Of a stretch of DNA of 5,009 nucleotides, positions 4,798-5,009 are shown in pieces. The stretch is from Fidelibacterota bacterium (GTDB lineage: Bacteria > Fidelibacterota > Fidelibacteria > Fidelibacterales > Fidelibacteraceae): contig JAUXEL010000120.1 of the NCBI GenBank assembly GCA_030620575.1, forward strand, positions 1-5,009, read 5' to 3'. The stretch's first letter is position 1; each line of letters starts with the position of its first letter. The notes beneath the pieces were generated by a model. The model was not told the DNA's origin. It did not search any database and was given only the letters and a program-made list of their open reading frames with translations. The position numbers were made by a program, and so were the translations under genes.

Positions 4798-5009
4798 TTA
4801 TTGTATTAGTTTATCCAGGTATTCTGTGATATCCTGACGTATTGTCAGTTTTGTTATTTTATCAAAATGTTCTTGAGCTTTTTTCTGATAATTGCTCTTA
4901 ATAAAGCGGCGCACGGAACCAATATAGCGCGGTGCAACGCTTACGCCATCTATTTTCATTGCAAGAAAAATAATTAAAGCCTTCTCCTCTGAAGCCATTT
5001 CACCGCAGA
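4798..5009 (-). CDS. ptsI: PTS enzyme I (phosphoenolpyruvate-protein phosphotransferase), C-terminal fragment
   Basis: Only the last 69 codons are in the window; the gene enters from the right edge and there is no start here. The frame is open to 5009 and reads C-G-E-M-A directly upstream of the internal Met at 4996-4998. CGEMA, with the cysteine at 5005-5007, matches the catalytic-cysteine motif of PtsI, where Cys acts as general acid in PEP turnover (Cys502 in E. coli). The following IDGVSVAPRYIGSVRRFIKSN aligns with the family's GLDEFSMSPxSIPxVKxxIR strand-helix near the C-terminus of the PEP-utilising TIM barrel. The AGD after CGEM is ASE here, and GL is replaced by KI, so the protein is divergent. 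PEP synthase and pyruvate phosphate dikinase share the fold but usually carry CGQ or CGEHGG. The role would be phosphoryl transfer from PEP to HPr in the cytoplasm. It is convergent with rnc with no gap. Confidence 0.72.
   Translation of the reverse strand, partial: CGEMASEEKALIIFLAMKIDGVSVAPRYIGSVRRFIKSNYQKKAQEHFDKITKLTIRQDITEYLDKLIQ

Noticed and set aside
4460..4837. + strand open frame within and beyond rnc
   Set aside because: It overlaps the RNase III catalytic and dsRNA-binding regions out of frame and runs antisense into the PtsI-like gene; no SD or domain is visible.

Overview
The window looks like a chromosomal segment of an uncultured-type Gram-negative bacterium, probably from the FCB superphylum or a neighbouring candidate phylum. 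The placement is an inference and is weak at phylum level. It rests on four things: an outer-membrane-type lipoprotein carrying a SPOR domain (diderm envelope), moderately AT-rich genes that mostly use clear Shine-Dalgarno (SD) sequences, an archaeal-type cyclic 2,3-diphosphoglycerate synthetase-like GTPase, and a long intergenic region of degenerate purine-rich and GC-rich repeats. Nothing points to a phage, plasmid, transposon or CRISPR array.

Layout. Positions 1-526 are non-coding: a mosaic of short degenerate purine-rich units, a GC-rich block with three GGCGTA motifs, a CTCAAC hexamer run, and an inverted relative of the GC-rich block just before the first gene. From 527 six genes run on the + strand. 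First come a COG2403/cDPG-synthetase-like P-loop GTPase (527-1855) and, 6 nt later, nucleoside diphosphate kinase ndk (1862-2260). Next is a lipoprotein with a PKD-like fold and a SPOR domain (2300-3157). After a 128-nt AT-rich gap come the YceD/DUF177 protein (3286-3789), rpmF for ribosomal protein L32 (3790-3972, no gap) and rnc for RNase III (4039-4797). On the minus strand the window ends inside the 3' end of a PtsI-type gene (PTS enzyme I), whose stop codon directly abuts the rnc stop.

How the genes fit together. yceD-rpmF-rnc is a ribosome/RNA-processing module. It resembles the common yceD-rpmF-plsX-fab-acpP-rnc cluster with all the lipid genes absent between rpmF and rnc. The GTPase and ndk are probably co-transcribed and both handle phosphoryl chemistry, but a direct functional link is only inferred. 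The lipoprotein is probably a peptidoglycan-binding envelope or division protein.

The most notable non-genic signal is in the rpmF-rnc gap. A 23-bp uninterrupted stem (15 bp perfect at the top, three G-U wobbles lower down) with a 10-nt loop ends 7 nt before the rnc ATG. It buries the only SD-like sequence in that gap. This is the size and position expected of an RNase III self-cleavage site controlling rnc, although a terminator or operator cannot be excluded from sequence alone. I found no convincing previously undescribed defence or mobile system here.
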